Counted from the first letter of the stretch, positions 1 through 9,292 are shown. The stretch is 55,413 nucleotides of DNA from Oxalobacteraceae bacterium (GCA_021768485.1 JAIZVZ010000015.1:1-55413); one strand, 5' to 3'. The notes: a model not told the origin generated them from the sequence alone. Translations and numbers: made by a program.

Positions 1-54
1 ATGCAGCGGCCTGCAAAGCCGTTTAGATGGGTTCGATTCCCGTTCCCGCCTCCA
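1..54 (+). tRNA. tRNA-Cys (GCA), 3' part only
   Basis: The window opens inside a tRNA gene. Visible are the anticodon arm with loop CTGCAAA (anticodon GCA, cysteine), the variable region, the T arm GGGTTCGATTCCC, the 3' acceptor strand and an encoded CCA at 52-54. The discriminator base is T, as expected for tRNA-Cys (U73). The 5' half lies outside the window. A degenerate copy of the same 3' half lies at 9204-9251. Confidence 0.93.
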
Positions 55-60
55 GATTTG

Positions 61-95
61 AAAAATAGCCCACGCTTGCGTGGGCTATTTTTTTG
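61..95 (+). terminator. Intrinsic terminator of tRNA-Cys (palindromic repeat copy A)
   Basis: A near-perfect palindrome with arms AAAAATAGCCCACGC and GCGTGGGCTATTTTT is followed by a run of T, just after the tRNA. The A-rich 5' arm would let it work in both directions. The same hairpin and the tail TTTTTGTCTG recur at 9261, 22420 and 35705, and the hairpin alone at 55181. Confidence 0.85.
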
Positions 96-370
96 TCTGC
101 AATAAATGGCAAAGACTTTCTCTCCTAACATTTCGATGATCCCCCAACCACCATAAGCAGTTCTGGGACTAATTTTTTGGGGGCGCACCAGTAAATAGCC
201 TCGACGAACATTTTCCTACTATTCTTGGCGAGCAGCTCAGTGGCGCGAGACGCCGGCGTAAATGAGAATAATCTTTGATTTATAGATATACCGCTGCCGT
301 TCCAGCCAGTAGCATGCACATCCAAAGTCAATGCCGGCCAGAGATGTTTTGTTAGCAGGGTTAGCCGGCC

Positions 371-1051
371 TCACAATTCCATGCGATAACCAACGCCATA
401 GATGGATTTGATCCAATTCTCGTCACCGCCAGCGTCGACCAACTTGCGCCGCAAATTCTTGACATGACTATCGATGGTACGGTCGCTGACGATGCGATGG
501 TCGTTATACAAATGATTAAGCACTTGATCGCGAGAGAATACCCGTCCCTGTGAACGATGCAATATGCAGAGCAGGCGAAATTCAACCGGCGTGAGATCGA
601 CGGGCGTTGCGTTAATACGGGCGCGACACTTTTCTTCGTCAATCCTGATGGGCTGCTCTACCACACCGTTCTGAACAGGCTGATTGCGACGCAAGACCGC
701 CTTGACCCGAGCTACCACTTCACGTGGGCTGAATGGTTTGCATACATAGTCGTCTGCGCCGACCTCGAGGCCCAACAAGCGATCGAGTTCTTCGACACGC
801 GCGGTGATCATGATGATGGGAACGGCATATTCCATGCGTAACTCGCGGCAAATATCAATGCCACTGCGCCCGGGCAGCGTCAAATCCAGCAATACCAGAT
901 CGGGACGCTCGACATTGAATGCAGAAATGGCATCATTGCCATTGGCTACCCAGAAGTGCTTGTATCCAGCGTTACTCAGATAATCGCCGAGCACGGCGGC
1001 AAGCCGGGGTTCGTCCTCGACGATCATGATATGGTTGGGTGCAGGATTCAT
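371..1051 (-). CDS. baeR: OmpR-family response regulator, BaeR-like
   Basis: This 226-residue protein is a DNA-binding response regulator. The receiver domain (about 8-120) has the acidic pair E12-D13, the phosphoacceptor D56 in LVLLDLTLPG, T83 and K105. The winged-helix domain (about 130-226) has DLTPVEFRLL, SDRTIDSHVKNLRRKL and the C-terminal IYGVGYRMEL. The stretches EELDRLLGLEVGADDY and SPREVVARVK match E. coli BaeR closely. Its ATG overlaps the kinase stop by 4 bp, so the two genes are probably translationally coupled, kinase first. BaeSR controls RND drug exporters such as MdtABC in enterobacteria, and an RND operon is divergent from this pair here. That control is inferred; I saw no clear BaeR box. 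In the 275 bp downstream (96-370) I see no supportable gene. Confidence 0.9.
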   Translation of the reverse strand: MNPAPNHIMIVEDEPRLAAVLGDYLSNAGYKHFWVANGNDAISAFNVERPDLVLLDLTLPGRSGIDICRELRMEYAVPIIMITARVEELDRLLGLEVGADDYVCKPFSPREVVARVKAVLRRNQPVQNGVVEQPIRIDEEKCRARINATPVDLTPVEFRLLCILHRSQGRVFSRDQVLNHLYNDHRIVSDRTIDSHVKNLRRKLVDAGGDENWIKSIYGVGYRMEL

Positions 1052-2427
1052 TGTATGGTCAGCCCCAGCTCAATCGTCAGACGCAGCCCTCCGAGCGCGG
1101 AGGGATGGACGGCGATCCGGCCTTCATGCGCTTCAACGATGTTGCGACAGATCGCCAGACCCAAGCCGCTTCCGCCACTGGCACGGTTGCGCGACTCTTC
1201 CACGCGGTAGAAGCGCTCGAACAGAAATGGCAGCTTGTCTATTGGAACCCCGGGAGCACTATCTTCCATCACAATCTGCACCATCCTTCCTGTACCACGG
1301 CAAGATATACTTACCTGTCCTCCGGCATCTGTATAGCGCAACGCGTTCTCCAGAATGTTGGAAAATAATTGCAACATTCGTCTTTCATCTCCGGAAATGA
1401 TGAAAGGACCATCGGCAATTTCTCGCTCCAGCCGCAGTCCGGCGCTGATAAAGCGGCTCTGCATGGTGTTCAGGGCAGTATTCAAGATCGTCACGATGTC
1501 GATGGGTGTGCGCCGATAGGCTAGCGCGCCGACGTCGGTCAGCGCCAGATCGTTGAGATCATCAATCAACTTGCCCAACTGATTGACCTCCTGATGCATC
1601 GCCTGCAGCGATTGTGCATTGAGCACACGCACCCCATCCTGGACTGCCTCGAGCTCGGCCCGGACGACCGCCAACGGCGTCCTCAATTCGTGCGAAATAT
1701 CGGCCATGAAGGTCCGTCGCGCGCGCTCGTTAAGTTCAAGTGCCTGTGCCAGGCTGTTGAAGTCCTGGGCCAGCGCTCCGATCTCATCGATGGTTTCGAC
1801 GGGAATGCGTATTCTGTAGTCGCCGCCAGCCAATAGACGCGTCGCGCGCGCGAGGTTGAGCATTCGGCGCCGTACCTTCTGCGACAGAAACCAAGTGAGC
1901 AAGGCGATCAGCAGAACGGAAACTGAACCGAAAATCAACCATGTCTTGCGCTGTTTTGCCAGAAAGCGAGCTTCATTGGGCAACAGAACTCGTTGTATGG
2001 GAATGATGCCGAGCCAGCCTACTGTTTCCCCTCCAACGACAATCGGGCGCCGGACAGCGTTTTCATCCAACAGTTGATTGCCCGCGATTCTCTTCAAATG
2101 AATGTCGAGCACCCCCATTCGGACTGACGCTCCAGTTTGCTCCGTTATCGGAAGCGTCCCGCGACGTAATTCCAGATCGGGCTGCGGAAGTATTAGTCCA
2201 AGAAATGTTTTGAGGTCGCCCTTCAGAAAGTTCCAATTACCGTGTTCCTGGTATGCATTAGCAAAACGAGGAAGAGCTTCCGATATTCGGTCTTGCTCCT
2301 GGGAATTCAAATAGTCAAAAAAATCTTTTTGTACGCTCATGCGCAAAATAAATGCCTGCGCCGCGAATACCGCGATGCAAGCGGCCAGCAAGACGGAGAA
2401 GAGTTTGAATGCGAGACTGATCTTCAT
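1048..2427 (-). CDS. baeS: Sensor histidine kinase, BaeS-like
   Basis: An inner-membrane histidine kinase of 459 residues. TM1 is at about 8-30, a periplasmic sensor region of about 130 residues includes the BaeS-like EHGNWNFL, and TM2 is at about 162-182. HAMP follows at about 183-235 and the H box FMADISHELRTPLAVVR has phospho-acceptor H246. The C-terminal ATPase domain carries N and G boxes (NILENALRYTD, DSAPGV, FERFYR, GGSGLGLAI). Similarity to E. coli BaeS extends along the whole chain. I chose the ATG at 2427 (MKISLAF); a TTG at 2445 is also open, and neither has a good ribosome-binding site. BaeS senses envelope stress from toxic compounds, which fits the divergent RND exporter. About 150 bp of shared promoter DNA separates the two operons. 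Confidence 0.9.
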   Translation of the reverse strand: MKISLAFKLFSVLLAACIAVFAAQAFILRMSVQKDFFDYLNSQEQDRISEALPRFANAYQEHGNWNFLKGDLKTFLGLILPQPDLELRRGTLPITEQTGASVRMGVLDIHLKRIAGNQLLDENAVRRPIVVGGETVGWLGIIPIQRVLLPNEARFLAKQRKTWLIFGSVSVLLIALLTWFLSQKVRRRMLNLARATRLLAGGDYRIRIPVETIDEIGALAQDFNSLAQALELNERARRTFMADISHELRTPLAVVRAELEAVQDGVRVLNAQSLQAMHQEVNQLGKLIDDLNDLALTDVGALAYRRTPIDIVTILNTALNTMQSRFISAGLRLEREIADGPFIISGDERRMLQLFSNILENALRYTDAGGQVSISCRGTGRMVQIVMEDSAPGVPIDKLPFLFERFYRVEESRNRASGGSGLGLAICRNIVEAHEGRIAVHPSALGGLRLTIELGLTIQ

Positions 2428-2577
2428 GGGATTGAGGGTAAGCAAAAGGAGTGTTAATGACTATACACGGCTAACTGCACGCCAAACAGCCTGAAAGTGT
2501 TGCTATATGCAATCTCCATACTCTCTGCACATTTCCCCTCCATCATCCGTACATCTTAAAATTTCAATATCCAATTC

Positions 2578-4068
2578 ATGTTTCCTCTGGCTAGAATCCT
2601 CAGTCTTGCATCACGAAAGTGCTTCGTGGTGACCACATTCGGCATGAGCGTGGCCGGCTGTGCCTTGCAGCCTCCCTACCAGGCGCCGGCGCTGCCGATC
2701 GCCAGTACTTGGCATGCTGAAAGGCCGCATGGCGGAAGTACCCAGGCATTGCTTGGCTGGTGGACCAGCTTCGATGATCCGGCAGTCGCCGAGTTGATCG
2801 GCATCGCCGAGGCCAACAGCCCCGATCTGGCGAAAGCCATCGCTCAGATTAAGATCGCGCGCGCCACCTTGGTCTCCGATAGCGCGGCACTCTTGCCCTC
2901 TGTTACCGGTTCCGCCGCGGCTAGTCGCAGTAAGCAGTCAGCCGGCACAGGCAACGGCGCCGAAACGCTTACCTCAACCAGCCGCAGCGGTGAACTCGAC
3001 GCCAGCTGGGAAATTGATCTTTTTGGCAAGAATCGATCCAGTCGGGATTATGCTCAGGCGCAGCTAGAGGCCAGCGTTGATGACTGGCACGATGCCCGCG
3101 TATCGCTGGCAGCGGAAGTAGCAGACGACTACGTGCAATATCGCGGGTGCAAGCTATTGCTTCAGGCTTATCGGAATACCGGGGCTTCGCAGAGCCAGAC
3201 CTTGAAGCTGACGCGTACTGCCGTATTGGCCGGACTGTCTGCCGAGTCCGACGGTTACCTTGCCGATGCCAGTGCTGCGAGTGCTGCAGCCACCGCAACC
3301 GGGCAGCATGTTTCCTGCGAAGAGCTTGTGAAGTCCTTAGTGGCGGTGACCGGTGCCGATGAAACCATTGTTCGTGGCATCATTGACCGCGCCTCGGCCC
3401 CCGCTTTGCCGGAACCGGCCAGCTTTGATGTCAGCAGTGTGCCGGCGGATCTGATCCGTCAGCGGCCCGATTTGGCCTCGGCGGAGCGCACGCTGGCCTC
3501 TTACTATGCCGCAATAGGTGAAGCCCGCGCCGCTCGGTTTCCCAGTCTGAGCTTGTCCGGATCGATCGGACTCTCGGCAAGCAATGTGTCGTCGCAAGTC
3601 TCCACCTGGTCATTTGGACCGTCCCTATCCATTCCGATTTTCGATGCAGGCAAGAAAAAAGCAGCCGTCGACAATGCCCTGGCAAGCTATGACAAACAGT
3701 TGGCAAGTTATCAAAGTTCCGTGCGGAGCGCCGTCAAGGCGGTGGAGCAAGCCTTGATTGATCTCGATGGTGCTGCGCGCCAGAGCGAAGACAGCAAACG
3801 TTCTGCGGATCAGTACCAGCGCTATGCGAAAGCCAAGGAGCAAAGTTGGAGCGCCGGACTGGACACTTTGCTGACACTCGAAGACGCCCGCCGCTCCGCC
3901 ATTTCCGCCGAGGTCACCCTGATTGCGCAGCGGCGCAACCGAATTCGCTATTGGATCGCATTGTACAAGGCATTGGGTGGCGGCTGGAAGGCAGAGAACA
4001 ACGCCGCACCGCAAGTTGCTATCCCTACGTCCACTTCATATTTACAATTACAAGGATCTATACAGTGA
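2578..4068 (+). CDS. Outer-membrane efflux lipoprotein, NodT/OprM family
   Basis: This 496-residue TolC-like channel is the outer-membrane part of the RND pump encoded by the next two genes. The signal peptide ends in the lipobox SVAGC, with the lipidated Cys at residue 28. Family signatures follow: WWTSFDDPAVAELIGIAEANSPDLAKA near the N-terminus, LDASWEIDLFGKNR in the middle, and VPADLIRQRPDLASAERTLA leading into the second repeat, with a second GPSLSIPIFDAG segment. The two duplicated OEP domains are typical in length. The stop overlaps the GTG start of the adaptor gene (GTGA). I kept the first ATG; the ribosome-binding site is weak. Confidence 0.92.
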   Translation: MFPLARILSLASRKCFVVTTFGMSVAGCALQPPYQAPALPIASTWHAERPHGGSTQALLGWWTSFDDPAVAELIGIAEANSPDLAKAIAQIKIARATLVSDSAALLPSVTGSAAASRSKQSAGTGNGAETLTSTSRSGELDASWEIDLFGKNRSSRDYAQAQLEASVDDWHDARVSLAAEVADDYVQYRGCKLLLQAYRNTGASQSQTLKLTRTAVLAGLSAESDGYLADASAASAAATATGQHVSCEELVKSLVAVTGADETIVRGIIDRASAPALPEPASFDVSSVPADLIRQRPDLASAERTLASYYAAIGEARAARFPSLSLSGSIGLSASNVSSQVSTWSFGPSLSIPIFDAGKKKAAVDNALASYDKQLASYQSSVRSAVKAVEQALIDLDGAARQSEDSKRSADQYQRYAKAKEQSWSAGLDTLLTLEDARRSAISAEVTLIAQRRNRIRYWIALYKALGGGWKAENNAAPQVAIPTSTSYLQLQGSIQ

Positions 4069-5186
4069 AGGTATTTCGTCATCGAAAATTGATAATGGTC
4101 GTGCTGGCCATTGTCCTGCTCAGCATTGCTTGGTGGCTGTTGCGCCAGAACGCCCCGCGCGCAGCGGTATCGGCGCCGGCGCCGCTGCTCACCGTCAGTC
4201 TGGTCAAGCCGACGCATCAAGACTGGCCCGAAATAATCCAGGCTAATGGCAATCTGGCGGCCTGGCAGGACGCTGTCATCAGCGCCGAAACCGGCAGCCT
4301 GCGCATCACGAAGTTGCTCGTCGACGTTGGCAGCGTCGTCAAGCGTGGCCAGTTGCTTGCAGAGCTGGCATCAGCCAGCGCGGTGGCCGACGTCCGCAAA
4401 CAGCAAGCGGCAGTGGCCCAGGCACATGCCAATTTGGAAGGAGCACAGGCCGATATGAAACGTGCCGCCATGGTGGCCGGGGGCGGGGCGCTGTCAGCAC
4501 AGAAAATAGATGAATATCGGACCACTGAGGCCGCTGACCGGGCATTGCTCGAGTCTGCCGAAGCGGATTTACAGAGCAAACGCATTGTACTGGCGCAAAC
4601 GCGCATCCTGGCCGTCGATGACGGCGTCATTTCATCGCGATCCGCTTTGCTTGGGAATGTTGTGAGTGCAGGGACCGAGTTGTTCCGGATCGTACGGCAG
4701 TCGCGCATAGAATGGCAGGCGGAAGTGACTCCGCAACAGCTCGCGCGCGTCCGCAGCGGCCAGTTGGCCCATGTCTTGCTGCCAAATAGTAAGACGGTTG
4801 AGGCAAAGGTAAGACTGGTCGCCCCGACCCTTTCCACCGCCAGCGGCAGAGCGATTGTCTATGTCAGCCTGCCGGTCGGAAGCGCAGCGCAATCCGGTAT
4901 GTTTGCCAGCGGCAGCATCGAGCTGGGCAAGCAAAGCGCGTTGACCTTGCCTGAACAGGCCGTGGTATTGCGCGATGGTCGCAGTGACGTCTATGTTCTC
5001 AATCCCGACCACGCAACGGTGGCACGTCGCACTGTTGTCACCGGACGTCGGCGGGGCGGCGAGGTCGAGATCGTTTCGGGTCTTGATGCAGGGTCCGCCG
5101 TGGTGCAGAGCGGCGGGGCATTCCTGTCCGATGGCGCCGCGGTCAAAGTCATATCGGCTGCGCCGAACAAGCTGGATGCCACATAA
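4065..5186 (+). CDS. RND efflux membrane-fusion protein (HlyD/AcrA type)
   Basis: A periplasmic adaptor of 373 residues with an N-terminal signal anchor (VVLAIVLLSIAWWLL). It has a lipoyl/barrel-sandwich half (AETGSLRITKLLVDVGSVVKRG), an alpha-helical hairpin rich in Ala, Gln and Glu (about 100-175), then the second lipoyl half and a beta-barrel. It links the RND permease to the outer-membrane channel. I chose GTG at 4065, because AGGA lies 8 nt upstream and the codon overlaps the previous stop; longer in-frame starts would run deep into the channel gene. The stop overlaps the permease ATG by one base, so all three genes form one operon. Confidence 0.9.
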   Translation: MKVFRHRKLIMVVLAIVLLSIAWWLLRQNAPRAAVSAPAPLLTVSLVKPTHQDWPEIIQANGNLAAWQDAVISAETGSLRITKLLVDVGSVVKRGQLLAELASASAVADVRKQQAAVAQAHANLEGAQADMKRAAMVAGGGALSAQKIDEYRTTEAADRALLESAEADLQSKRIVLAQTRILAVDDGVISSRSALLGNVVSAGTELFRIVRQSRIEWQAEVTPQQLARVRSGQLAHVLLPNSKTVEAKVRLVAPTLSTASGRAIVYVSLPVGSAAQSGMFASGSIELGKQSALTLPEQAVVLRDGRSDVYVLNPDHATVARRTVVTGRRRGGEVEIVSGLDAGSAVVQSGGAFLSDGAAVKVISAAPNKLDAT

Positions 5187-8100
5187 TGAATATTTCTTCC
5201 TGGTCAATCCGTAAGCCCGTACCGGCCATCCTGTGCTTTTTTCTCTTGACTGTGCTGGGCTTGATGGCCTTTCATAAACTGCAGATTCAAGAATTTCCGG
5301 ACATGGATCTGCCGACCATCACTATCGCCGCCACACTCGAAGGTGCGGCCCCCTCGCAGCTCGAAAACGAGGTGGCGCGCAAGATTGAAGACAAGTTGAC
5401 CTCGCTGACGCTGCTGGATCACGTCACCACGACCATTACCGATGGATCAGTCAGCATCAGCGTTTCCTTCAAGCTGGAAAAAAACTCCCAGGCGGCGCTA
5501 AGCGAAGTCCGCAATGCCGTCGATAGCGCGCGTGCCGATCTGCCTTCGGAGATGAGCGATCCGACGGTGTCGAAAAGCGAAGCCGCATCTTCTCCGTTGC
5601 TGACCTATACCGTCAACGCCTCCGCGCTTGATGAGCAGGATCTGTCATGGTTTATCGATAATGACTTGAGTAAAGCCCTGCTTGCAGTAAAAGGTATTTC
5701 GAGCGTCACGCGCATTGGCGGTATTGATCGCGAAGTCAGCATCGACCTGGACCCGGCCACCATGGCCGGGCTCGGTTTGACAGCGGAGACTATTTCCACG
5801 CAACTCAAGGCGATGCAGCGGGAACGCTCTGGCGGCCAGGGCGACGTCGGCGGCCAGCGTCAATCCACCCGAACGCTGGCAGGTGTCGGGTCCATCGAAG
5901 AGCTGGCGGCGCTGAGTATCACTACTGGCGATGGCCGCCGCGTGCGGCTGGACCGCATCGCCAAAATCAGTGACGGTTCGGCCGCGCGCAGTTCCTATGC
6001 ATTTCGTGATGGCAAGCCTGTCATTGGCGTGCAGATTACGCGCGCCCAGGACAACTCGGATGTCACTGTCTTGCGTTCTTTACGTGCAGCAGTCACAAAA
6101 TTTTCAGCGTCACATCCACAGGTCCATATCGTTGAGGCCAGCAATACTGTCACCGCCATCGAAGATAACTACGATGGCTCAATCGACATGCTGATTGAAG
6201 GCGCGGTACTGGCGATCATCGTGGTGTGGTGGTTTCTGCGCGATTGGCGCGCCACGCTGGTCTCGGCTGCGGCCCTGCCGCTGTCCATCATCCCGACCTT
6301 CGGTTTCGTTTACCTGGCCGGCTACTCGCTTAACACCATCACCTTGCTGTCGTTATCGCTGGTGGTCGGCATTCTGGTCGACGATGCCATCGTCGAAATC
6401 GAGAACATCGCGCGTCATCTGCGTATGGGAAAGACACCCTACCAGGCCGCGATGGAAGCGGCCGACGAGATAGGTATGGCCGTCATCGCCACCACGTTCA
6501 CGCTGGTAGCGGTATTTCTGCCAACCGCCTTCATGTCTGGCATTCCTGGCCTGATTTTCCGGCAATTTGGTATCACCGCCTCGGTTTCGGTGCTGATGTC
6601 GCTGCTGGTAGCGCGGCTGCTGACGCCAATGATGGCCGCGTATCTGCTTAAGGCCAGCACCGAAACGGAGCACGATAGTGCTCTCATGACCCGTTATTTG
6701 GGATGGGTCAAGGCTTGCCTGAACAATCCCCGGCGCACGATGTTGGCAGCAGCATGCTTTCTATTACTGTCGCTGGCCATGGCGGTGGCGCTGAAGACTG
6801 CATTTATGCCGGCACAGGACAAGGCACAGACCAAGGTGACGCTTGAGCTCGCTCCAGGTAGTACGATTCAGGACACGCGTATCCTGACGCAACAAGCTGA
6901 AAAGTTGCTGCGTACACTGCCAGCGGTGACGAGCGTCTTTTCTGCAGTCGGCACCGGCAACAGCAACGGCAGCGCGGCGGGCGGCAATGACACAGTGGGC
7001 CAGGTGCGCAAGGCGACCATGACAGTCGATTTGGCATCGCGAAGCAAGCGCGCTCAAAAGCAGTCTGCGATAGAGGACGACATGCGCCGGGTCCTGCGCG
7101 ATCTTCCCGGCGCGCGGGTAGCCGTCGGCAACGGCGGCAATGGAGAAAAACTCGACATAACGCTGGCAGGCAGCGATTCCGGCACGCTAGAATCCGCCGC
7201 TGCGGCACTGGAAACGCAATTGCGGACACTGAAAGGGATCGGCAACGTTAGTTCCAGCGCAGCGCTCCAGCAGCCGGAAGTTCAGTTTACGCCGGATTCC
7301 GGCCGGGCCTCGGCATTAGGCGTCACAGCGGCAGACGTCGCCAGTGCAATTCGCGTCAGTACTTACGGCGACTACTCCAGTTCATTACCAAAACTCAATC
7401 TTCCTGAGCGTCAGATCGGCTTGCGGGTACGCATCGATCCGTCGCAACGCACCTCCATGGACGACATTGGACAATTGCGAGTTGTCGGTAGCAACGGCAA
7501 GATCGCCATTGCCTCGCTGGGCAATCTGAAAATGGGCAGCGGCGCGGCTCAAATTGACCGCATTGACCGCGAACGCAACATCACGCTGTCGGTTGAACTG
7601 AATGGACGCACTCTCGGCGAGGTGGATAAAGAAGCCAGAGAACTTTCCGCTTTCAGGCAATTACCGGCAGGAGTGCATCCAGTTGAGCAAGGCGAACTGC
7701 AGCATATGAGCGAGCTGTTCCAGAGCTTCGGCTTGAGCATGGTGATAGGTATCTTCTGTGTTTATGCCGTACTGGTGCTGTTGTTCCATGATTTTCTACA
7801 GCCGGCGACGATTTTGTGTGCCTTGCCATTGTCGCTGGGTGGTGCATTGTTTGCGCTGCTGGTGACGCGTATGAGTTTTTCGATGCCATCCGTTATCGGA
7901 TTGCTGATGTTGATGGGCGTTGTCACCAAGAATTCCATCCTGCTCGTCGAGTATGCGATCGTGGCCCGCCAGCAGCGAGGCATGGACAGACTCGCGGCAC
8001 TAATGGATGCCTGTCACAAACGCGCACGTCCAATCCTGATGACGACCATTGCGATGGGGGCCGGCATGCTGCCCAATGCACTCGGACTGGGGGCTGAGCC

Positions 8101-8284
8101 AAGCTTCCGGCAACCGATGGCGGTTGTTGTCATCGGAGGCTTGCTGACATCAACGCTACTCAGCCTGTTGGTGATTCCAGTGATCTTCACCTACGTGGAT
8201 GATCTGGAACGATGGATACGCAGGTGCTGGCATGAAGTGATCTTCCGGTCGGACCGTCGGGTGGTAGTGCATGACGTCAAGTAA
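5186..8284 (+). CDS. RND efflux permease, HAE1 (AcrB/MdtBC-like) family
   Basis: An inner-membrane drug/proton antiporter of 1032 residues, the normal length for HAE1 pumps. N-terminal TM1 leads into the conserved IQEFPDMDLPTITI region, followed by a large periplasmic porter domain. TM4 carries the proton-relay pair D399-D400 in GILVDDAIVEIENI. TM10 contains the conserved Lys in VVTKNSILLVEYA, and the C-terminal half has RARPILMTTIAMGAGMLP. It assembles with the adaptor and NodT-type channel encoded immediately upstream. Substrates cannot be read from sequence; the BaeSR-like neighbours hint at an MdtABC-like role, but only one permease is present, not the MdtB/MdtC pair. Confidence 0.94.
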   Translation: MNISSWSIRKPVPAILCFFLLTVLGLMAFHKLQIQEFPDMDLPTITIAATLEGAAPSQLENEVARKIEDKLTSLTLLDHVTTTITDGSVSISVSFKLEKNSQAALSEVRNAVDSARADLPSEMSDPTVSKSEAASSPLLTYTVNASALDEQDLSWFIDNDLSKALLAVKGISSVTRIGGIDREVSIDLDPATMAGLGLTAETISTQLKAMQRERSGGQGDVGGQRQSTRTLAGVGSIEELAALSITTGDGRRVRLDRIAKISDGSAARSSYAFRDGKPVIGVQITRAQDNSDVTVLRSLRAAVTKFSASHPQVHIVEASNTVTAIEDNYDGSIDMLIEGAVLAIIVVWWFLRDWRATLVSAAALPLSIIPTFGFVYLAGYSLNTITLLSLSLVVGILVDDAIVEIENIARHLRMGKTPYQAAMEAADEIGMAVIATTFTLVAVFLPTAFMSGIPGLIFRQFGITASVSVLMSLLVARLLTPMMAAYLLKASTETEHDSALMTRYLGWVKACLNNPRRTMLAAACFLLLSLAMAVALKTAFMPAQDKAQTKVTLELAPGSTIQDTRILTQQAEKLLRTLPAVTSVFSAVGTGNSNGSAAGGNDTVGQVRKATMTVDLASRSKRAQKQSAIEDDMRRVLRDLPGARVAVGNGGNGEKLDITLAGSDSGTLESAAAALETQLRTLKGIGNVSSSAALQQPEVQFTPDSGRASALGVTAADVASAIRVSTYGDYSSSLPKLNLPERQIGLRVRIDPSQRTSMDDIGQLRVVGSNGKIAIASLGNLKMGSGAAQIDRIDRERNITLSVELNGRTLGEVDKEARELSAFRQLPAGVHPVEQGELQHMSELFQSFGLSMVIGIFCVYAVLVLLFHDFLQPATILCALPLSLGGALFALLVTRMSFSMPSVIGLLMLMGVVTKNSILLVEYAIVARQQRGMDRLAALMDACHKRARPILMTTIAMGAGMLPNALGLGAEPSFRQPMAVVVIGGLLTSTLLSLLVIPVIFTYVDDLERWIRRCWHEVIFRSDRRVVVHDVK

Positions 8285-8648
8285 GAAAACAGAGGCCTGC
8301 ATGATGTCAAATCGGCCCGATCTGAAGATGTCCCTGATGTTCCACTGGCATTCTGGCACGGCTCGCGGTGTCGGGGCGGTGGAGGCGTCACGCCATCTTC
8401 ATGTCGCGTGCCGCCAGCTGCATTTCGCCCGAAATTATCAGTGTGCGCTTGAACGACAGTGTGATATCAACGAGGCAGATTTGCGGAACGAGGATGCCAC
8501 GGCAGAGCTGCACCATCCTGCGAGGAAATCAAATGTTGCAGACCAATCGAGGATGGAAAATTCAAAGCAATTTGGGATGGTGTCTACGGCGCGGGCAGCT
8601 GGGATGCAAATTCAAGGGTATGGGCAATCGAAATTGAAAGGGTGAAAA
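8285..8648 (+). other. Intergenic stretch without a supportable gene
   Basis: Open frames exist here (8271-8645 and 8368-8637), but their predicted proteins have no recognisable domain, they overlap each other, and the first starts inside the permease gene. I see no repeat or RNA signature. Confidence 0.5.
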
Positions 8649-8996
8649 GTGAACCAACAAGACAAAAAATCTGCATCAGCGGACCATATTGCTGGCGCTC
8701 ACAAAATGGCCTCGGCGGACAAGCAGACCGACATTTTAAAGCATCTGCGCGAAGACGTCGGGAATCTGGACTGCAACCATAAAGCACCAGTGATACCGAA
8801 AGGCTGGACTCTGGACAGAACCAACAGCGGCGACATCATCGTCCGCAAGGCTGGCATTGGCGGATGGGTGTCGAGCGCGCACAGCGATAACATTGCGTCT
8901 TCAATTCTTCACGAGCTGGCGGCCGATATACTCGCCACCGCCAGCGGTCGTGCAGAATGCGGAGCATATCAAGGCAATCAAGAGACGCAATACTGA
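8649..8996 (+). CDS. Hypothetical small protein (115 residues)
   Basis: I do not recognise this protein. It starts with GTG, with the purine-rich GAAAGGG about 5 nt upstream. The N-terminus is polar, and the core (about 45-95: HKAPVIPKGWTLDRTNSG, then DIIVRKAGIGGWVSS) has the composition of a folded domain. The last 20 residues look unlike the rest. A different frame that stays open to 9213 carries a coherent-looking helical segment (SRALDKIQPHIEACVFELF), so an older, longer gene may have been frameshifted near 8930-8990. It lies between the RND operon and the tRNA-Cys remnant, where decayed island DNA would be expected. Confidence 0.4.
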   Translation: MNQQDKKSASADHIAGAHKMASADKQTDILKHLREDVGNLDCNHKAPVIPKGWTLDRTNSGDIIVRKAGIGGWVSSAHSDNIASSILHELAADILATASGRAECGAYQGNQETQY

Positions 8997-9203
8997 TGTC
9001 TCAGAACTATTTTTAAAAGCGACGGGAGAAGACTGGATTGGAGAGTCGATTGTCTCGAGAGCACTAGACAAAATCCAACCTCACATTGAGGCATGCGTGT
9101 TCGAACTTTTCCGAACTCACCAAGCTGTATTTTTGAAAAATTTGACGATTGCTAACTTAGAAAGTAGGTTGGTGCGTAAGTTATTGATTTTGTGCATGCG
9201 ATA

Positions 9204-9251
9204 CGGCCTGTAAAGCCGTCTGGATGGGTTCGATTCCCGTTCCCGCCTCCA
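9204..9251 (+). pseudogene. Decayed tRNA-Cys 3' half (possible attachment-site copy)
   Basis: This segment repeats the tRNA-Cys 3' half at 1-54. The block GATGGGTTCGATTCCC through the encoded CCA is identical, while the anticodon arm has drifted: GCA has become GTA and bases differ just upstream. There is no 5' half upstream, so it cannot make a tRNA. A worn copy of the terminator follows at 9261-9292, so the repeat covers roughly 95 bp. Confidence 0.8.
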
Positions 9252-9260
9252 GATTCAAAG

Positions 9261-9292
9261 AGATAACTCACGTTCGCGCGGACTATTTTTTG
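9261..9292 (+). terminator. Degenerate terminator (palindromic repeat copy B)
   Basis: It aligns with the tRNA-Cys terminator at 61-95 but has mismatches in both arms (AGATAACTCACG, CGCGCGGACTATTTTTT). The tail TTTTTTGTCTG is kept. It is probably no longer an efficient terminator. Confidence 0.55.

Larger units (their letters stand above)
55..9251. mobile_element. Possible old genomic island bounded by tRNA-Cys 3' repeats
   Basis: The left boundary is the tRNA-Cys 3' end and the right boundary is a decayed copy of the same 3' half plus its terminator. The T arm, acceptor strand and CCA are identical in both copies, which is the usual footprint of tyrosine-recombinase integration into a tRNA gene. 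The cargo would be the BaeSR-like pair, the RND efflux operon and one small unknown gene. No integrase, relaxase or phage gene is visible, so either the element has lost its mobility genes or this is a simple tRNA duplication. The boundary repeats are observed; the island is inference. Confidence 0.3.

Noticed and set aside
125-331. 68-residue minus-strand ORF after the BaeR-like gene
   Set aside because: TTG start, no ribosome-binding site and no recognisable domain. It merely continues the frame of the regulator past its stop, so read-through or chance cannot be told apart.
8271-8645. 124-residue ORF after the RND permease
   Set aside because: It begins inside the permease gene, overlaps another frame of similar length and has no coherent domain or signal.
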